Source: Homoserinibacter gongjuensis (lineage in GTDB: Bacteria; Actinomycetota; Actinomycetes; Actinomycetales; Microbacteriaceae). Taken from it: a DNA stretch of 64,000 bases. The notes beneath the pieces were generated by a model, which worked only from the letters and a program-made list of their open reading frames with translations, was not told the origin of the DNA and ran no database searches. A program made the position numbers and the translations under genes. Positions 46,939 through 58,573 of the stretch are shown piece by piece (the stretch's first letter is position 1; every line of letters starts with the position of its first letter). Location of the stretch: assembly GCF_030161875.1 (NCBI RefSeq), contig NZ_BSVA01000001.1, positions 1,550,001 through 1,614,000 of the forward strand. Reading direction: 5' to 3'.

Positions 46939-48352
46939 ATGAACGACCAGACCGATCAGACCGAGCTGCCCCGCCTGCCCGCCGGATTCCGCTTCGGCAT
47001 GTCGACCGCCTCCTACCAGATCGAGGGCGCCGTCGACGAAGACGGTCGTGGTCGCTCCATCTGGGACACCTTCACGCACACGCCCGGCCGCATCCGGGAT
47101 GGCGACACGGGCGACGTCGCGATCGACCACTACCACCGCTGGGAGGGGACCTCGCCCACCTCGCAGAGGCCGGAATCCACGACTACCGCTTCTCGATCGC
47201 GTGGCCGCGCATCGTGCCGGATGGCACCGGAGCGGTCGAACCGCGCGGCCTCGCGTTCTACGACCGGCTCGTCGACGGGCTGCTCGAGCGGGGCATCCGT
47301 CCGGTGCCCACGCTCTACCACTGGGATCTGCCGCAGCGATGCGAAGACCGCGGCGGATGGATGGTGCGCGACACCGCCGAGGCGCTCGCCGACTACGTGG
47401 AGGTCGTGGCGGCGCGGCTCGGCGACCGGGTGCGCGACTGGATCACCCTCAACGAGATGAGCGTGCACACCCTCTACGGCTACGCGCTCGCCGACCATGC
47501 ACCCGGCCGGGGGCTCGGTTTCGGGGCGCTGCCCGCCGCCCACCACCAGCTGCTCGCGCACGGGCTCGCCGTGCAGCGGCTGCGTGAGGCGGGCGCCGAG
47601 CGCATCGGCGTCGCCCAGCAGCACTTCCCGGTCGAGCCCGCCTCGGATGCCGAGCAGGATCTCATGGCCGCCGGCACCTTCCACGCGATCACGAACCGGC
47701 TGTTCTCGCAGCCGATCCTCGCGGGCAGCTACCCCGACGAGCTGCGCCCGCTCATCCCGATCGACGACGCGCAGCTCGCCGCCGACCTCGAGCTCATCTC
47801 GGCGCCGCTCGACTTCTACGGCGTCAACTTCTACGAGCCGGTGCGCGTCGCAGCCCCCACCCCGATCTCGACACGACGGGTGCCATCGAGGTCGAGCTGC
47901 CGGAGGGCCTTCCGTTCGCACCCGTGCCCTACCCCTCCGACGAGCGCACCGACTTCGGCTGGGCGATCGTGCCGGCGGCGCTCACGGCCGTGCTCACCGA
48001 GCTGCACACGAGCTACCCGAGCATGCCGCCCATCGTCATCACCGAGGGTGGGGCGTCGTTCCACGATGTGCCGGGTGCCGACGGCAGCGTGCATGACCCG
48101 CGCCGCATCGCCTACCTCGACGCCCACCTCCGGGCGGTCGCGGATGCCGTGGCCGCGGGCGTCGACGTGCGCGGCTACTACGTGTGGTCGGCTTTCGACA
48201 ACTTCGAGTGGGCGGCGGGCTACCAGGAGCGCTTCGGTCTCGTCTATGTCGACTACGCGACGCAGCAACGCATCCGCAAGTCGTCGTGGGAGTGGTATCG
48301 CGAGGTGATCGCGGCGAACGCGCAGCCCCGGACCTCGAGCCCCTCTCCGTGA
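46939..48352 (+). CDS. Glycoside hydrolase family 1 beta-glucosidase (two apparent frameshifts)
   Basis: A cytoplasmic retaining glycosidase of 471 residues once corrected. The family start [20 protein letters not shown], the middle [15 protein letters not shown] and the end [20 protein letters not shown] are diagnostic. The acid/base Glu sits in [14 protein letters not shown] (usual family form is NEP; Met replaces Pro, codon 47457-47459) and the nucleophile Glu in VITEGGASF (usually ENG). One extra G at 47145-47148 gives [20 protein letters not shown]; one extra C at 47860-47863 gives [19 protein letters not shown] 46939 follows AAGGAG. Its stop lies at the junction of a tandem duplication. 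Confidence 0.92.
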
Positions 48353-48384
48353 ACGCGCACCCCTGACCTCGAGCCCCTCTCCGT
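48316..48384 (+). repeat. Tandem duplication at the end of the beta-glucosidase gene
   Basis: Units of 35 and 34 bases, each ending GACCTCGAGCCCCTCTCCGT. The first encodes the last codons of the gene, whose stop begins at 48350 at the junction; the second repeats the same sequence past it. A recent small duplication is likely. Confidence 0.8.
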
Positions 48385-48387
48385 GAA

Positions 48388-48439
48388 AGTACGCACTTTG
48401 GGCCCGAAAGCGGCCCCATCGCGAGGCAAAGTACGTACT
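48388..48439. repeat. Inverted repeat between the beta-glucosidase and DUF2236 genes
   Basis: Arms AGTACGCACTTTG / CAAAGTACGTACT (one mismatch) with a 26-base loop. It lies between convergent genes and could terminate transcription in both directions. Confidence 0.6.
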
Positions 48440-48447
48440 CTCGCGGA

Positions 48448-49175
48448 TCAGGCCGCCGGCAGGAGCAGGCGCGACGGCAGCTGCCGGATGCGGCGGGGCG
48501 TGAGTCGCACGAGCACGCGGACGAGCGCGAGTGCGGCACCCTCGCGCCGGGGGCGTCGCGGCAGCCCGTACGCATCGCGCACCGCGCCCGGCAGCAGCGC
48601 CGCCGTCATGAGCCGCCCGAGGGGAGCGCCGCGCGCACCCACCACGGCACCGTGCCGCGGGCCGGCCGCAGGATAGCCGCCGCAAGTGCGCGCGCCTCCT
48701 CGCCGACGGCGAGCGCGGGCAGCATCCGCTCCCAATACCCCGCGAACTCGGCCCGGGTCGCGGGCCACAGCTCGGGCGGCACCTGCAGGCTCGTGCCGAA
48801 GCGTCCCGAGACGGCGTAGACCTCGTCGGCCACCGCATCCGCGAGCGGCGGGGAGAGCGCGTCGTGCACCCGCATCCCGACCTCGTAGAGCGTGGCCGCG
48901 ACCCACAGCTGCGGCTCGGCGTCGCGCGCTCCCGGGATGCCGGCGTGCGCCCGGTCCACCGCGGCGGCCGCCGTCGCCGCCACCTCGGGAGTGCCGAGGG
49001 CGATCGCGTACACGTAGCCGAGCGTGTGGCGCAGCCGCCGCATGGGATCGCTCATGAACCCCGAATACGCGGCGACCGCGTGGCCGACCGTCGGATGCGC
49101 GAGCTGCAGCAGCAGCGCCGCACCGCCGCCGAGCACGAGCGAGCCCTCCGCGAGGTAGTCATCGGAGCTGCGCAC
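48448..49175 (-). CDS. DUF2236 (oxygenase MpaB/latex-clearing-like) family protein (one apparent frameshift)
   Basis: A 242-residue protein once corrected. The conserved family region is [20 protein letters not shown] with [16 protein letters not shown]. These helical proteins include haem-dependent rubber oxygenase-like and MpaB-like enzymes; the conserved His residues here would be haem ligands, but activity is not shown. GTG 49175 follows GGGAGGA. One extra base in the G run at 48620-48623 restores [20 protein letters not shown] and a basic C-terminus ending [10 protein letters not shown]. It diverges from sucC. Confidence 0.8.
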
Positions 49176-49225
49176 GGGTCCATCCTCCCGAATGGAGCAG
49201 GTAGCATGGCAAACGGTCATTTATC

Positions 49226-49235
49226 TCGATATCGA
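49226..49235. promoter_or_regulatory. Palindrome TCGATATCGA in the sucC upstream region
   Basis: A perfect 10-bp palindrome inside TATCTCGATATCGAAC, with a second TATCTCG 8 bases on. It lies in the 124-base divergent gap before sucC, an unusually AT-rich spot here. A MarR-type binding site is possible, but unproven. Confidence 0.35.
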
Positions 49236-49299
49236 ACTATCTCGGCGTCGAGACACTCCGACCCCCTCCATCCCCGACGCATTGGAAGAAGCGACAAGC

Positions 49300-50461
49300 G
49301 TGGATCTCTACGAGTACCAGGCCCGCGACATGTTCGAGAAGCACGGGGTTCCTGTGCTCGCCGGCATCGTCGCCGACACCCCCGCCGAGGCGCGCGCCGC
49401 GGCCGAGAAGCTGGGCGGTGTGACCGTCGTCAAGGCCCAGGTGAAGACCGGAGGCCGCGGAAAAGCCGGCGGCGTCAAGGTCGCCAAGACCCCCGCGGAT
49501 GCCGAGGCCGCAGCCGAGGCCATCCTCGGTCTCGACATCAAGGGTCACGTCGTGAAGCGCCTCATGGTCGCTGCCGGCGCCGACATCACGCAGGAGTACT
49601 ACTTCTCGGTGCTGCTGGACCGGGCCAACCGCTCCTACCTCTCGCTCGCCTCCTTCGAGGGCGGCATGGAGATCGAGCAGCTCGCCGAGGAGCGCCCCGA
49701 GGCCCTCGCTCGGGTCGAGGTCGACCCCTCGTCGGCATCACCCTCGACAAGGCGCGCGAGATCGCCGTCGCCGCGAAGTTCCCCGCCGAGCTCGTCGAGA
49801 AGGTCGCGCCCGTCTTCGTGAAGCTCTACGAGGTGTACACCGCCGAGGATGCGACGCTCGTCGAGGTGAACCCGCTCGTGCTCACGGGCGCCGGTGACAT
49901 CGTCGCCCTCGACGGCAAGATCTCGCTCGACGACAACGCGAGCGAGGTGCGCCACCATGAGCACGAGGCGCTCGAAGACAAGGGCGCTGCCGACCCGCTC
50001 GAGGCGAAGGCGAAGGCCGCCGGCCTCAACTACGTCAAGCTCGACGGCGAGGTCGGCGTGATCGGCAACGGCGCGGGCCTCGTGATGTCGACGCTCGACG
50101 TCGTCGCCTACGCGGGCGAGGCCCACGGCGGCGTGAAGCCCGCCAACTTCCTCGACATCGGGGGCGGCGCATCCGCCGAGGTCATGGCGAACGGCCTGGA
50201 TGTGATCCTCGGCGACGCGCAGGTCAAGTCGGTGTTCGTGAACGTGTTCGGCGGCATCACCTCGTGTGTCGCCGTCGCGAACGGCATCGTGAAGGCGCTC
50301 GAGATGCTCGGCGACGCCGCCACCAAGCCGCTCGTCGTGCGACTCGACGGCAACCAGGTGGAGGAGGGGCGCGCGATCCTCGCGGCCGCGAACCACCCCT
50401 CGTGACCATCGCCACCTCCATGGACGACGGCGCCGACAAGGCTGCCGCGCTCGCCGCGTAA
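49300..50461 (+). CDS. sucC: Succinyl-CoA ligase (ADP-forming) subunit beta (two apparent frameshifts)
   Basis: With SucD, interconverts succinyl-CoA and succinate in the TCA cycle while making ATP. The ATP-grasp N-terminus [37 protein letters not shown] and the metal/nucleotide region [10 protein letters not shown] are typical. The CoA-ligase half has [13 protein letters not shown] and [17 protein letters not shown]. One extra C at 49725-49728 gives [17 protein letters not shown], and one at 50396-50399 gives [20 protein letters not shown] before TAA at 50459. The corrected length is 387 residues. GTG 49300 follows GGAAGAAG. It lies 12 bases before sucD. Confidence 0.96.
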
Positions 50462-51373
<912 letters not shown>

Positions 51374-51390
51374 CGCCTCCGCTTTCTCCC

Positions 51391-51449
51391 CTGAGGGGTC
51401 GCAAGGTGCACTCAACACGCCGTTGAGGACGCACATTGCGACCCCTCAG
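51391..51449. repeat. Long inverted repeat after sucD (probable terminator)
   Basis: Perfect 14-bp arms CTGAGGGGTCGCAA / TTGCGACCCCTCAG, with an inner stem CTCAAC/GTTGAG and partly paired bases between. It starts 18 bases after the sucD stop. Confidence 0.8.
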
Positions 51450-51482
51450 CCGTTCGCCCACCCGACGAGGCAGACTGGCACC

Positions 51483-52894
51483 ATGAGCACCGACGCCCTC
51501 CGCCGCAGCACGCCGTCCGCCGAGGGGATCGACGCCGCGGGGATCGAGGCGCTCCTCGACGCATTCGAGGCGCACCCCCACATCCGTCCGCACGGGATGG
51601 TGCTGCTGCGTCACGGCGCGGTCGTCGCCGAGGGCTGGTGGCAGCCGTACAGCGCCGACCGCGTGCAGCTGCTGTACTCGCTCAGCAAGAGCTTCACTTC
51701 CACGGCTGCGGGCTTCGCGCGCGCCGAAGGCCTGCTCGACCTCGACACCCCGGTGATCGAGTACTTCCCCGAGTACGACCCCGAGATCACCGATCCGCGC
51801 ACCCGCCGCATGACGGTGCGCCACATCGCCGCGATGGCGAGCGGTCATGCCGGCGAGACGCTCGATCGCGCGCTCGCGGCGGGCGAGGGCGACCTCATCC
51901 GGGGCTTCCTGCGCACGCCGCTGGATGCCGAACCCGGCAGCATCTTCGCCTACAACCAGCCGTGCACCTACACGCTCGGCGTGATCGTGCAGCGGGCGGC
52001 GGGCCAGACGCTGAGCGACTACCTGCGCCCGCGGCTGTTCGAGCCGCTCGGCATCCGCGACACCTGGTGGGAGCAGGCGCCCCCGGTGTCGAGATCGGCT
52101 TCAGCGGCCTGCACGCCACGACCGACGCCGCCGCTCGCCTCGGCCAGCTCTACCTGCAGCGCGGGCGCTGGGGCGACACGCAGCTGCTCGACGCGGAGTG
52201 GGTCGACGAGGCGACGCGCGTGCAGGTGGCGACGGATGGCGAGGGCACGATCGACTGGAACCTCGGCTACGGCTTCCAGTTCTGGCAGTCCCAGCACGGC
52301 TATCGGGGCGACGGCGCGTACGGCCAGTTCTGCCTCGTGCTGCCGGAGCACGACGCCGTGCTCGCGGTGACCACCGAGTCGACCGCGACCCAGGACCTGC
52401 TGCAGGCGGTGTGGTCGCTGCTGCTGCCCGCGTTCGACCGGGAGACGGATGCCGCAGCCGACGTGCGCCTGGCATCCCGCCTCGCGAGCGCGCGGCTGGC
52501 GACCCCGGCGCTCGCCCCGCATCCGCGCGACCCCGCAAGTTGGAGCGACGTGGTTTTCTCGGTCGCCGACGCGGACGCCGCGCAGCCGACGAGCTCGGTG
52601 CGCGAGGTGCGGTTGCGCCCCGATGGCGAGGGCTGGGTGCTCGTGCTGGTCGATGCGCTCGGTGAACTCGCGTGCCCGGTCGGTGCCGATGGCTGGACGG
52701 TCTCGGAGCCCGAGGGCGTGCCGGTCGGCGTGACGGGCGGGTGGGGTGACGCGGGCTTCGAAGCGGAGGTGGCGTTCATCGAGACCCCGCACACGCTGCG
52801 GGTGGTGTGCGCGCCGAGCGGGGCGGCGACCACGAGCTGGGTGACCGAGCCGCTCGGGTCGCACGACGTCCGCTCGCTGCGGCGCCTGGGTTGA
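51483..52894 (+). CDS. Serine hydrolase of the beta-lactamase / PBP4* family (one apparent frameshift)
   Basis: 470 residues when corrected. The class C beta-lactamase-like nucleophile motif is LLYSLSKSFTSTA (SXXK). YNQPCTYTLG supplies the second motif (Y-X-N type, here YNQ). A C-terminal beta-rich domain of about 120 residues follows (SVREVRLRPDGEGWVLVLVD). No signal peptide is visible, so it is likely an intracellular esterase or peptidase. One extra C in the run at 52080-52084 restores QAPPGVEIGFSGLHATTDAA. ATG 51483. The exact substrate cannot be read. Confidence 0.87.
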
Positions 52895-52954
52895 CACTCT
52901 CCACAGCGGTGCGCCCGCGGGGGCACGCCGCATGCCAGCCCGTAGGCTGAACGC

Positions 52955-54513
52955 ATGACGACCCCCGCCGCCTGGGTGCCCTCGCCGTCGTGCTCACCGC
53001 AGCCCTCGCGCTCAGCGGATGCGGCATCCTGCCGTTCTTCCCGGGCGGAGGCGGAGGCGGTGCCGAGCGACCCGGGCCGACTGGTGAAGACGTCGCGGCC
53101 GAGCTCGAGCAGTATTACACGCAGGAGCTCGACTGGTCGGGCTGCGGGGGAAGTGGCATCGACTGCACCGAGGTGACCGTGCCGCTCGACTGGAGCGACC
53201 CGACGGGCGACACGATCGAGATCGCCATCGCCCGCCACAAGGCGAAGGGCACCCCGCTCGGCTCGCTGCTCATCAACCCGGGCGGCCCTGGTGGGTCGGG
53301 CTACGACTTCGTGCACGACTCGGTGAACTACGTCGTGAGCTCCGACGTGCTCGCGAAGTACGACGTGATCGGCTTCGACCCGCGCGGGGTCAACCACTCG
53401 AGTCCCGTCGAGTGCTACACCGACACCGACGATCAAGACGACTACCTCTACGGCACCTACTCCGCGGCCTACGGCACCCAGGGCTGGCTCGACGAACTGA
53501 CCCAGCGCGAGAAGCGCTGGGCCGCCGCGTGCGAACAGAACACCGGCGCCCTTCTCGGCCACCTGGATGCCGCATCCGTCGCCCGCGACATGGACGTGAT
53601 CCGTGCCGTGCTCGGCGACACCCAACTGCACTACCTGGGCTACTCCTACGGCACCTACCTCGGCACGATGTACGCCGAGCTGTTCCCCGAGAAGGTCGGG
53701 CGCATGGTGCTCGACGGCGCCGTCGACCCGCAGGTGGGCGACCTCGATGCGCTCGCCGTGCAGATGGCCGGGTTCGACTCGGCGCTGCGGGCCTACATGG
53801 AGTGGTGCCTGCAGGGATCGGAGTGCCCGTTCCGTGGCAGCACGGATGCGGCACTCGCCTCGGTGCGGCAGATGCTCGACACGGTCGACACCCGTGGCTT
53901 CGTCGCCTCCGACGGGCGCGAGCTCGACTCGGCCACCGTCGCGACCGGCATCATCTTCACGCTCTACTCCGATCGCTATTGGAGCGAGTTGTCGAACCTG
54001 TTCACCCAGCTGCGTAAGGGTGACGCCGACACGGTGTTCGTCTACGCGGACGCCTACAACGGCCGCAGCCCGAGCGGCTACGAAGACAACTCGATGGACA
54101 TCTACACGGCCGTGACCTGCAACGAGGGAACGCTCGCGACCGACGGCGTCGACGTGTTCGACGGGCTCGAGAAGATCGACGCGGCGGCCCCCATCCTCGG
54201 CCGCTACGCCGCCTACGACGACTACGCCGTGCTCAAGGTCGTCTGCTCCAATTGGCCGGTGCCCACGGCCCAGCTGCCCGAGACCTTCAGCGCCGAGGGA
54301 GCCGCGCCCATCATGGTGATCGGCACCACCAACGACCCGGCAACCCCGTACGCGAACGCCGTGTCGCTGGCGAAGCAGCTCTCGAGCGGCTTCCTCGTCA
54401 GCTATGAGGGCGAGGGTCACACGATCTACGCGCAGGGTGTGACGTGCATCGACGACACGGTCGACGCGTACCTCATCTCGGGCACCGTGCCGGATGCGGA
54501 TCCGCGGTGCTAG
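52955..54513 (+). CDS. Secreted lipoprotein alpha/beta-hydrolase, TAP-like peptidase (one apparent frameshift)
   Basis: A 519-residue extracellular hydrolase of the tripeptidyl-aminopeptidase type common in Actinobacteria. From ATG 52955, adding one C to the run at 52962-52966 gives MTTPRRLGALAVVL and TAALALSGCG, a lipoprotein signal peptide. The oxyanion/entry motif is LLINPGGPGGSG, the nucleophile elbow LGYSYGTYLGTMYAE, the acid is in VIGTTNDPATPYANA and the His in YEGEGHTIYAQG. The TAP C-terminal domain holds the last two. It likely trims peptides outside the cell. Its stop overlaps the convergent small gene. Confidence 0.9.
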
Positions 54514-54728
54514 TCGGCTGAGCGCCGTGGGCGGACGGCGTGGCCGACGATGGCCCCCAGCAGGGCGAACAGGATCGCCGCGAGGAACCACGCGGCGGGT
54601 GAGTCGTCGGGCTCACCGCTGACGAACTGACCGATCAGCACTCCCATGCCCACGAGGAACACGATCGCGCCCGGGGCCAGCAGCCCGACAACGAGGATGC
54701 GCGGCGTCGCGCGCCTGCGGCTCTGCAT
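54510..54728 (-). CDS. Small two-helix membrane protein
   Basis: A 72-residue protein with two hydrophobic segments (ILVVGLLAPGAIVFLVGMGV and AAWFLAAILFALLGAIVGHA) and basic ends. ATG 54728 is preceded in frame by a GTG. Its stop overlaps the end of the hydrolase gene by four bases. The family is unknown. The layout and codon use are consistent with a real gene, but it is short. Confidence 0.55.
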   Translation of the reverse strand: MQSRRRATPRILVVGLLAPGAIVFLVGMGVLIGQFVSGEPDDSPAAWFLAAILFALLGAIVGHAVRPRRSAD

Positions 54729-54914
54729 CACCGGCCGCGTCCCGCGATACCTGACATGCGAGGATCCCTCCTACTCGGTCCACGCGAGTCTTTCGCGCGT
54801 CGTCAGGCCTGTCAACAGCTCCCGCCCGCCTTCGGCGCCTGCGGATTCCGACGGGATCGCGTGAGCGTTGCGCGGCACCCCTGCCTGGCCCCCGCAGTGT
54901 CGTAGGGTCGCCAC

Positions 54915-56150
54915 GTGACTCGCCGCCTCACCCTCCTCTTCGCGGGCTTCGAGGCGCTTCTCGTCGCCGCGATCGGCGTCGCGATCCCGCTCTTGCTCGC
55001 GACCCTGATGTGGGCGATCCAGTTCGGCTTCGGCCCCGATTGGGCGATCTTCTGGCGCGGGGCGGTCGACGTGTGGCTCATCGGCCATGGGGTGGATGTG
55101 ACCTTCACGCTCGATGAGCTCACCGCTGCGACGATCGGCGCGCCCGCCGGCACGGTCGTGCTGGTCACGATCGCGGCGCTCGGCTTCGCCCTGCTGACCC
55201 TCGTGCTCGGCGTGCGAGCGGGCGCCCGGGTCGCGGAGACCGGGCATCGGCTGCTCGGCGAGCTCACGGCGTTCGTCGTCTTCGGTGGCGCCTCGCTGCT
55301 GCTCACGCTCTCGGCCGTGCACCCTGCGGCGCGTCCCTCGATCTGGCAGGGTGCGCTGCTGCCCGCCATCGTCTTCGGGGCGGGCCTCGTGCTCGGGGTG
55401 CTGCGCGCGGATGCCGACCGCGGTGCCGAGACGCACGGTCGCCTCGCGACGTGGGTGGCATCCGTGAACCCCCGGGTGCGTGCGGCACTGCGGGCCGCAC
55501 TCACGGCGGGTGCCGCATCCGTGATGCTCGTGATGCTCGTGAGTGCCGTGACCGCCACGGTCGTGCTCGCGACCGGCTACGCGCAGGTGATCCGGCTGTA
55601 CGAGGCGCTGCACACCGAGGTGCTCGGCGGCATCGTGCTCACGGCGGGGCAGTTCGCGTTCGTGCCGAACCTCGCGATCTGGGTCGCGTCGTGGTTCGCG
55701 GGCCCGGGCTTCGCGCTCGGCGTCGGCTCGCAGGTGTCTCCGCTCGGCACCGCGGTGGGGCCGCTACCGGCGATCCCGCTGCTCGGCGCGCTGCCCTCGG
55801 GCGAGCTCTCGTTCGGCTATGTGGGGCTCGCGGTGCCGGTCGTCGCCGCGTTCCTGGCGGCGACCGCGGTGCGCCCGGCGCTCGTGCGTGCTGTGGGCGA
55901 CGGATCGCGGCTCGCGTGGTCGGCGTTCGTCACGCTCGTCGGCGGTGCGGCCGGGGGCGTGCTGTTCGGAGTGCTCGCGGCGGCTTCGGCGGGCGCGCTG
56001 GGCCCCGGCCGCTTCGACCACGTCGGGCCCGATGCGCTCGCGGTGGGTCTCGCCTCGGCGCTCGAGTTCGCGATCGGTCTCGCGCTCGGCTTCGCCGCGG
56101 CGTCCGTCCCGTCGCTCCTGCGTCGTCGGCCCTCCGGCCAAACGCTGTAG
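54915..56150 (+). CDS. DUF6350-type integral membrane protein
   Basis: A 411-residue protein with about ten hydrophobic segments and little soluble sequence. Features include [20 protein letters not shown], the conserved-looking loop [20 protein letters not shown], and a [20 protein letters not shown] stretch. It sits between sucCD and purNH, the usual place of this family in Actinobacteria. Function unknown. GTG 54915. The last codons (GQTL) and stop TAG lie in the 70-bp repeat at 56139. Confidence 0.83.
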   Translation: MTRRLTLLFAGFEALLVAAIGVAIPLLLATLMWAIQFGFGPDWAIFWRGAVDVWLIGHGVDVTFTLDELTAATIGAPAGTVVLVTIAALGFALLTLVLGVRAGARVAETGHRLLGELTAFVVFGGASLLLTLSAVHPAARPSIWQGALLPAIVFGAGLVLGVLRADADRGAETHGRLATWVASVNPRVRAALRAALTAGAASVMLVMLVSAVTATVVLATGYAQVIRLYEALHTEVLGGIVLTAGQFAFVPNLAIWVASWFAGPGFALGVGSQVSPLGTAVGPLPAIPLLGALPSGELSFGYVGLAVPVVAAFLAATAVRPALVRAVGDGSRLAWSAFVTLVGGAAGGVLFGVLAAASAGALGPGRFDHVGPDALAVGLASALEFAIGLALGFAAASVPSLLRRRPSGQTL

Positions 56151-56208
56151 CGGTTTGCCCCCGGCGCCGGCGATCACAGCGGCTCGACGGCAGGCGCTAC
56201 AGCGTTTG
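56139..56208 (+). repeat. 70-bp palindromic repeat, copy 3 of 3
   Basis: Arms CAAACGCTGTAGCG / CGCTACAGCGTTTG pair perfectly. It supplies the C-terminal QTL and stop codon of the DUF6350 gene, as copy 2 does for SURF1, and ends 30 bases before the purN start. Confidence 0.92.
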
Positions 56209-56238
56209 GAGCCATGCCGCGCCCGGTAGGCTGTGCGC

Positions 56239-56825
56239 GTGCTGCGTGTCGTCGTCCTCATCTCGGGGGCGGCTCCAACCTTCGCGCGTTGCTCGAGGCG
56301 GCGCAGAGCGCCGAGTACCCGGCGCGGGTCGTCGCCGTCGGGGCCGACCGCCAGGCCGACGGGCTCGCGCACGCCGAGCAGTTCGGCATCCCGAGCTTCG
56401 TGGTTCCCTTCACCTCGTTCGCGTCGCGTGAGTCGTGGGGCGACGAACTGCTCGCCCAGCTGCGCGAGTGGCAGCCCGACCTCGTCGTGCTGTCGGGCCT
56501 CATGCGGCTGCTGCCCGCGCAGCTCGTGGCCGAGTACGCCCCCGCGATCATCAACACGCATCCCGCGTACCTGCCCGAGTTCCCCGGAGCGCACGGTGTG
56601 CGCGACGCGCTCGCGGCCGGCGTCACGCAGACGGGTGCGAGCGTCATCGTCGTCGACAACGGTGTCGACACCGGCCCGATCCTCGCCCAGCGGCGGGTGC
56701 CGATCGAGCCCGGCGACACCGAGGCCACCCTCCACGAGCGCATCAAGCCCGTCGAGCGCGAGCTGCTGATCCAGACCGTGCGCGACATCGCGACTCACAC
56801 CATCGACCTCAAGGAGTTTCGTTGA
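56239..56825 (+). CDS. purN: Phosphoribosylglycinamide formyltransferase (one apparent frameshift)
   Basis: Transfers formyl from 10-formyl-tetrahydrofolate to GAR in purine synthesis. The start [17 protein letters not shown] is in two frames; one extra G in the run at 56265-56269 restores it. The catalytic Asn and His are in [20 protein letters not shown], and the Asp in [18 protein letters not shown]. The corrected length of 195 residues is normal. GTG 56239 is taken; GTG 56233, two codons earlier, is possible. Its stop overlaps the TTG start of purH. Confidence 0.95.
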
Positions 56826-58408
56826 GCGGCCCTGCCATCGACCCCACCCGCTACCGCGATCGCGATCGCGTGCCGATCCGTCGCGCACTCGTGGCCGTCT
56901 CCGACAAGACCGGACTCGTCGAGCTCGCCCGCGCGCTCGCCGATGCGGGCGTCGAGATCGTCTCCACCGGCGGCACCTCGAAGGCGATCGCGGATGCCGG
57001 CATCCCGGTCACCCAGATCGGCGAGCTGACGGGCTTCCCCGAGCACCTCGACGGCCGCGTGCGCACCCTGCATCCGAAGGTGCACTCGGGGCTGCTCGCC
57101 GACCTGCGGCTCGAGAGCCACGAGGCCGAGCTCGCCCAGTTCGGCATCGAGCCGTTCGAGTTGCTCGTGGTGAACCTCTACCCGTTCGCCGAGACCGTCG
57201 CCTCGGGCGCGGCCCCGGATGCGGTGATCGAGCAGATCGACATCGGCGGCCCCGCGATGGTGCGCGCGGCAGCCAAGAACCACGCCAACGTCGCGGTCGT
57301 CACCTCTCCCGCGCGCTACGACGTGATCGTGGCGGCCCTCGCGGCCGGCGGCACGACGCTCGCCGAGCGTCGCGAGCTCGCGCGTGACGCGTTCCGTCAC
57401 ACGGCCACCTACGACATCGGCGTGGCCAGCTGGATGGGTTCGGTCGTCGCCCCCGACGACGAGGGCTCCGGCTTCCCGGCGTGGACCGGCGCGAGCTGGG
57501 AGCGCGCCGACGTGCTGCGCTATGGCGAGAACTCCCACCAGGGCGCCGCGCTCTACCGCAGTCCAGGCGGGCACGGCATCGCCCAGGCCGTGCAGCACGG
57601 CGGCAAGGAGATGTCGTACAACAACTACGTCGATGCGGATGCCGCCCTGCGCGCCGCCTACGACCACGACACACCCGCCGTGGCGGTCATCAAGCACGCG
57701 AATCCCTGCGGCATCGCGACCGCCGCGACGATCGCCGAAGCGCACGCGCTCGCGCACGCGTGCGATCCGGTGTCGGCGTACGGCGGGGTGATCGCCGCCA
57801 ATCGCGTCATCACGAAGGAGGCGGCTGCCTCGATCGCGCCGATCTTCACCGAGGTCGTCGTGGCGCCAGGCTTCGAGCCTGAGGCGCTTGAGATCCTGCA
57901 GGCCAAGAAGAACCTCCGCCTGCTCGAGCTGCCCGCCGACTACGCGCGATCGGCAACCGAGCTGCGCCAGATCTCCGGCGGCCTGCTGCTGCAGCGCGCC
58001 GATGCCCACTTCGCCGACCCCGCCGAGTGGACCCTCGCCGCAGGCGAGCCCGCCGACGAGGCGACGCTCGCCGACCTGGCCTTCGCGTGGCGAGCGGTGC
58101 GCGCCGTCAAGTCGAACGCGATCCTGCTCGCCTCCGGCGGCGCCTCGGTCGGCGTCGGCATGGGCCAGGTCAACCGGGTCGACTCCTGCCGTCTCGCCGT
58201 CGAGCGCGCGGGGGAGCGGGCGGCCGGATCGGTTGCCGCGTCCGATGCCTTCTTCCCCTTCGATGACGGCCCCCGCATCCTGCTCGAGGCAGGCGTGACG
58301 GCGATCGTGCAGCCGGGTGGCTCCATCCGCGACGCCGACGTCATCGCAGCGTGCCAGGAGTACGGCGTCACCCTCTACCTGACGAGCGAGCGGCACTTCT
58401 TCCACTGA
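56822..58408 (+). CDS. purH: Bifunctional AICAR formyltransferase / IMP cyclohydrolase
   Basis: Performs the last two steps to IMP, which GuaB then uses. The N-terminal cyclohydrolase domain has [40 protein letters not shown] and [10 protein letters not shown]. The C-terminal transformylase has [38 protein letters not shown] (catalytic Lys and His) and DAFFPFDDG. It is full length at 528 residues and has no frameshift. TTG 56822 overlaps the purN stop, so translation is coupled. Confidence 0.96.
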   Translation: MSGPAIDPTRYRDRDRVPIRRALVAVSDKTGLVELARALADAGVEIVSTGGTSKAIADAGIPVTQIGELTGFPEHLDGRVRTLHPKVHSGLLADLRLESHEAELAQFGIEPFELLVVNLYPFAETVASGAAPDAVIEQIDIGGPAMVRAAAKNHANVAVVTSPARYDVIVAALAAGGTTLAERRELARDAFRHTATYDIGVASWMGSVVAPDDEGSGFPAWTGASWERADVLRYGENSHQGAALYRSPGGHGIAQAVQHGGKEMSYNNYVDADAALRAAYDHDTPAVAVIKHANPCGIATAATIAEAHALAHACDPVSAYGGVIAANRVITKEAAASIAPIFTEVVVAPGFEPEALEILQAKKNLRLLELPADYARSATELRQISGGLLLQRADAHFADPAEWTLAAGEPADEATLADLAFAWRAVRAVKSNAILLASGGASVGVGMGQVNRVDSCRLAVERAGERAAGSVAASDAFFPFDDGPRILLEAGVTAIVQPGGSIRDADVIAACQEYGVTLYLTSERHFFH

Positions 58409-58482
58409 GTTTGTTCGGCACGGCGGCCGTTCCCGTTCAGCAGGGCCGCCGCACCCGCCCGAAGGGGTGCCGACGCCGTCGG

Positions 58483-58559
58483 GCTTCGCAACTCAGGAGG
58501 AACGTCGCGGATGCGGCACTACGACGCCCGCAGGCACGGGATCTCCTGAGTTGCGAAGC
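58483..58559. repeat. Long inverted repeat between purH and the purine permease gene
   Basis: Perfect 17-bp arms GCTTCGCAACTCAGGAG / CTCCTGAGTTGCGAAGC with a 43-base loop. It lies between convergent genes and may act as a bidirectional terminator; its arms are distinct from the other inverted repeats here. Confidence 0.85.
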
Positions 58560-58573
58560 TGACCGGGCGCGGG

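Noticed and set aside
58409-58573. A purine riboswitch controlling purH or the NCS2 permease.
   Set aside because: The sequence between the convergent genes is an inverted repeat at their 3' ends, and no purine-aptamer core is visible upstream of the permease start either.
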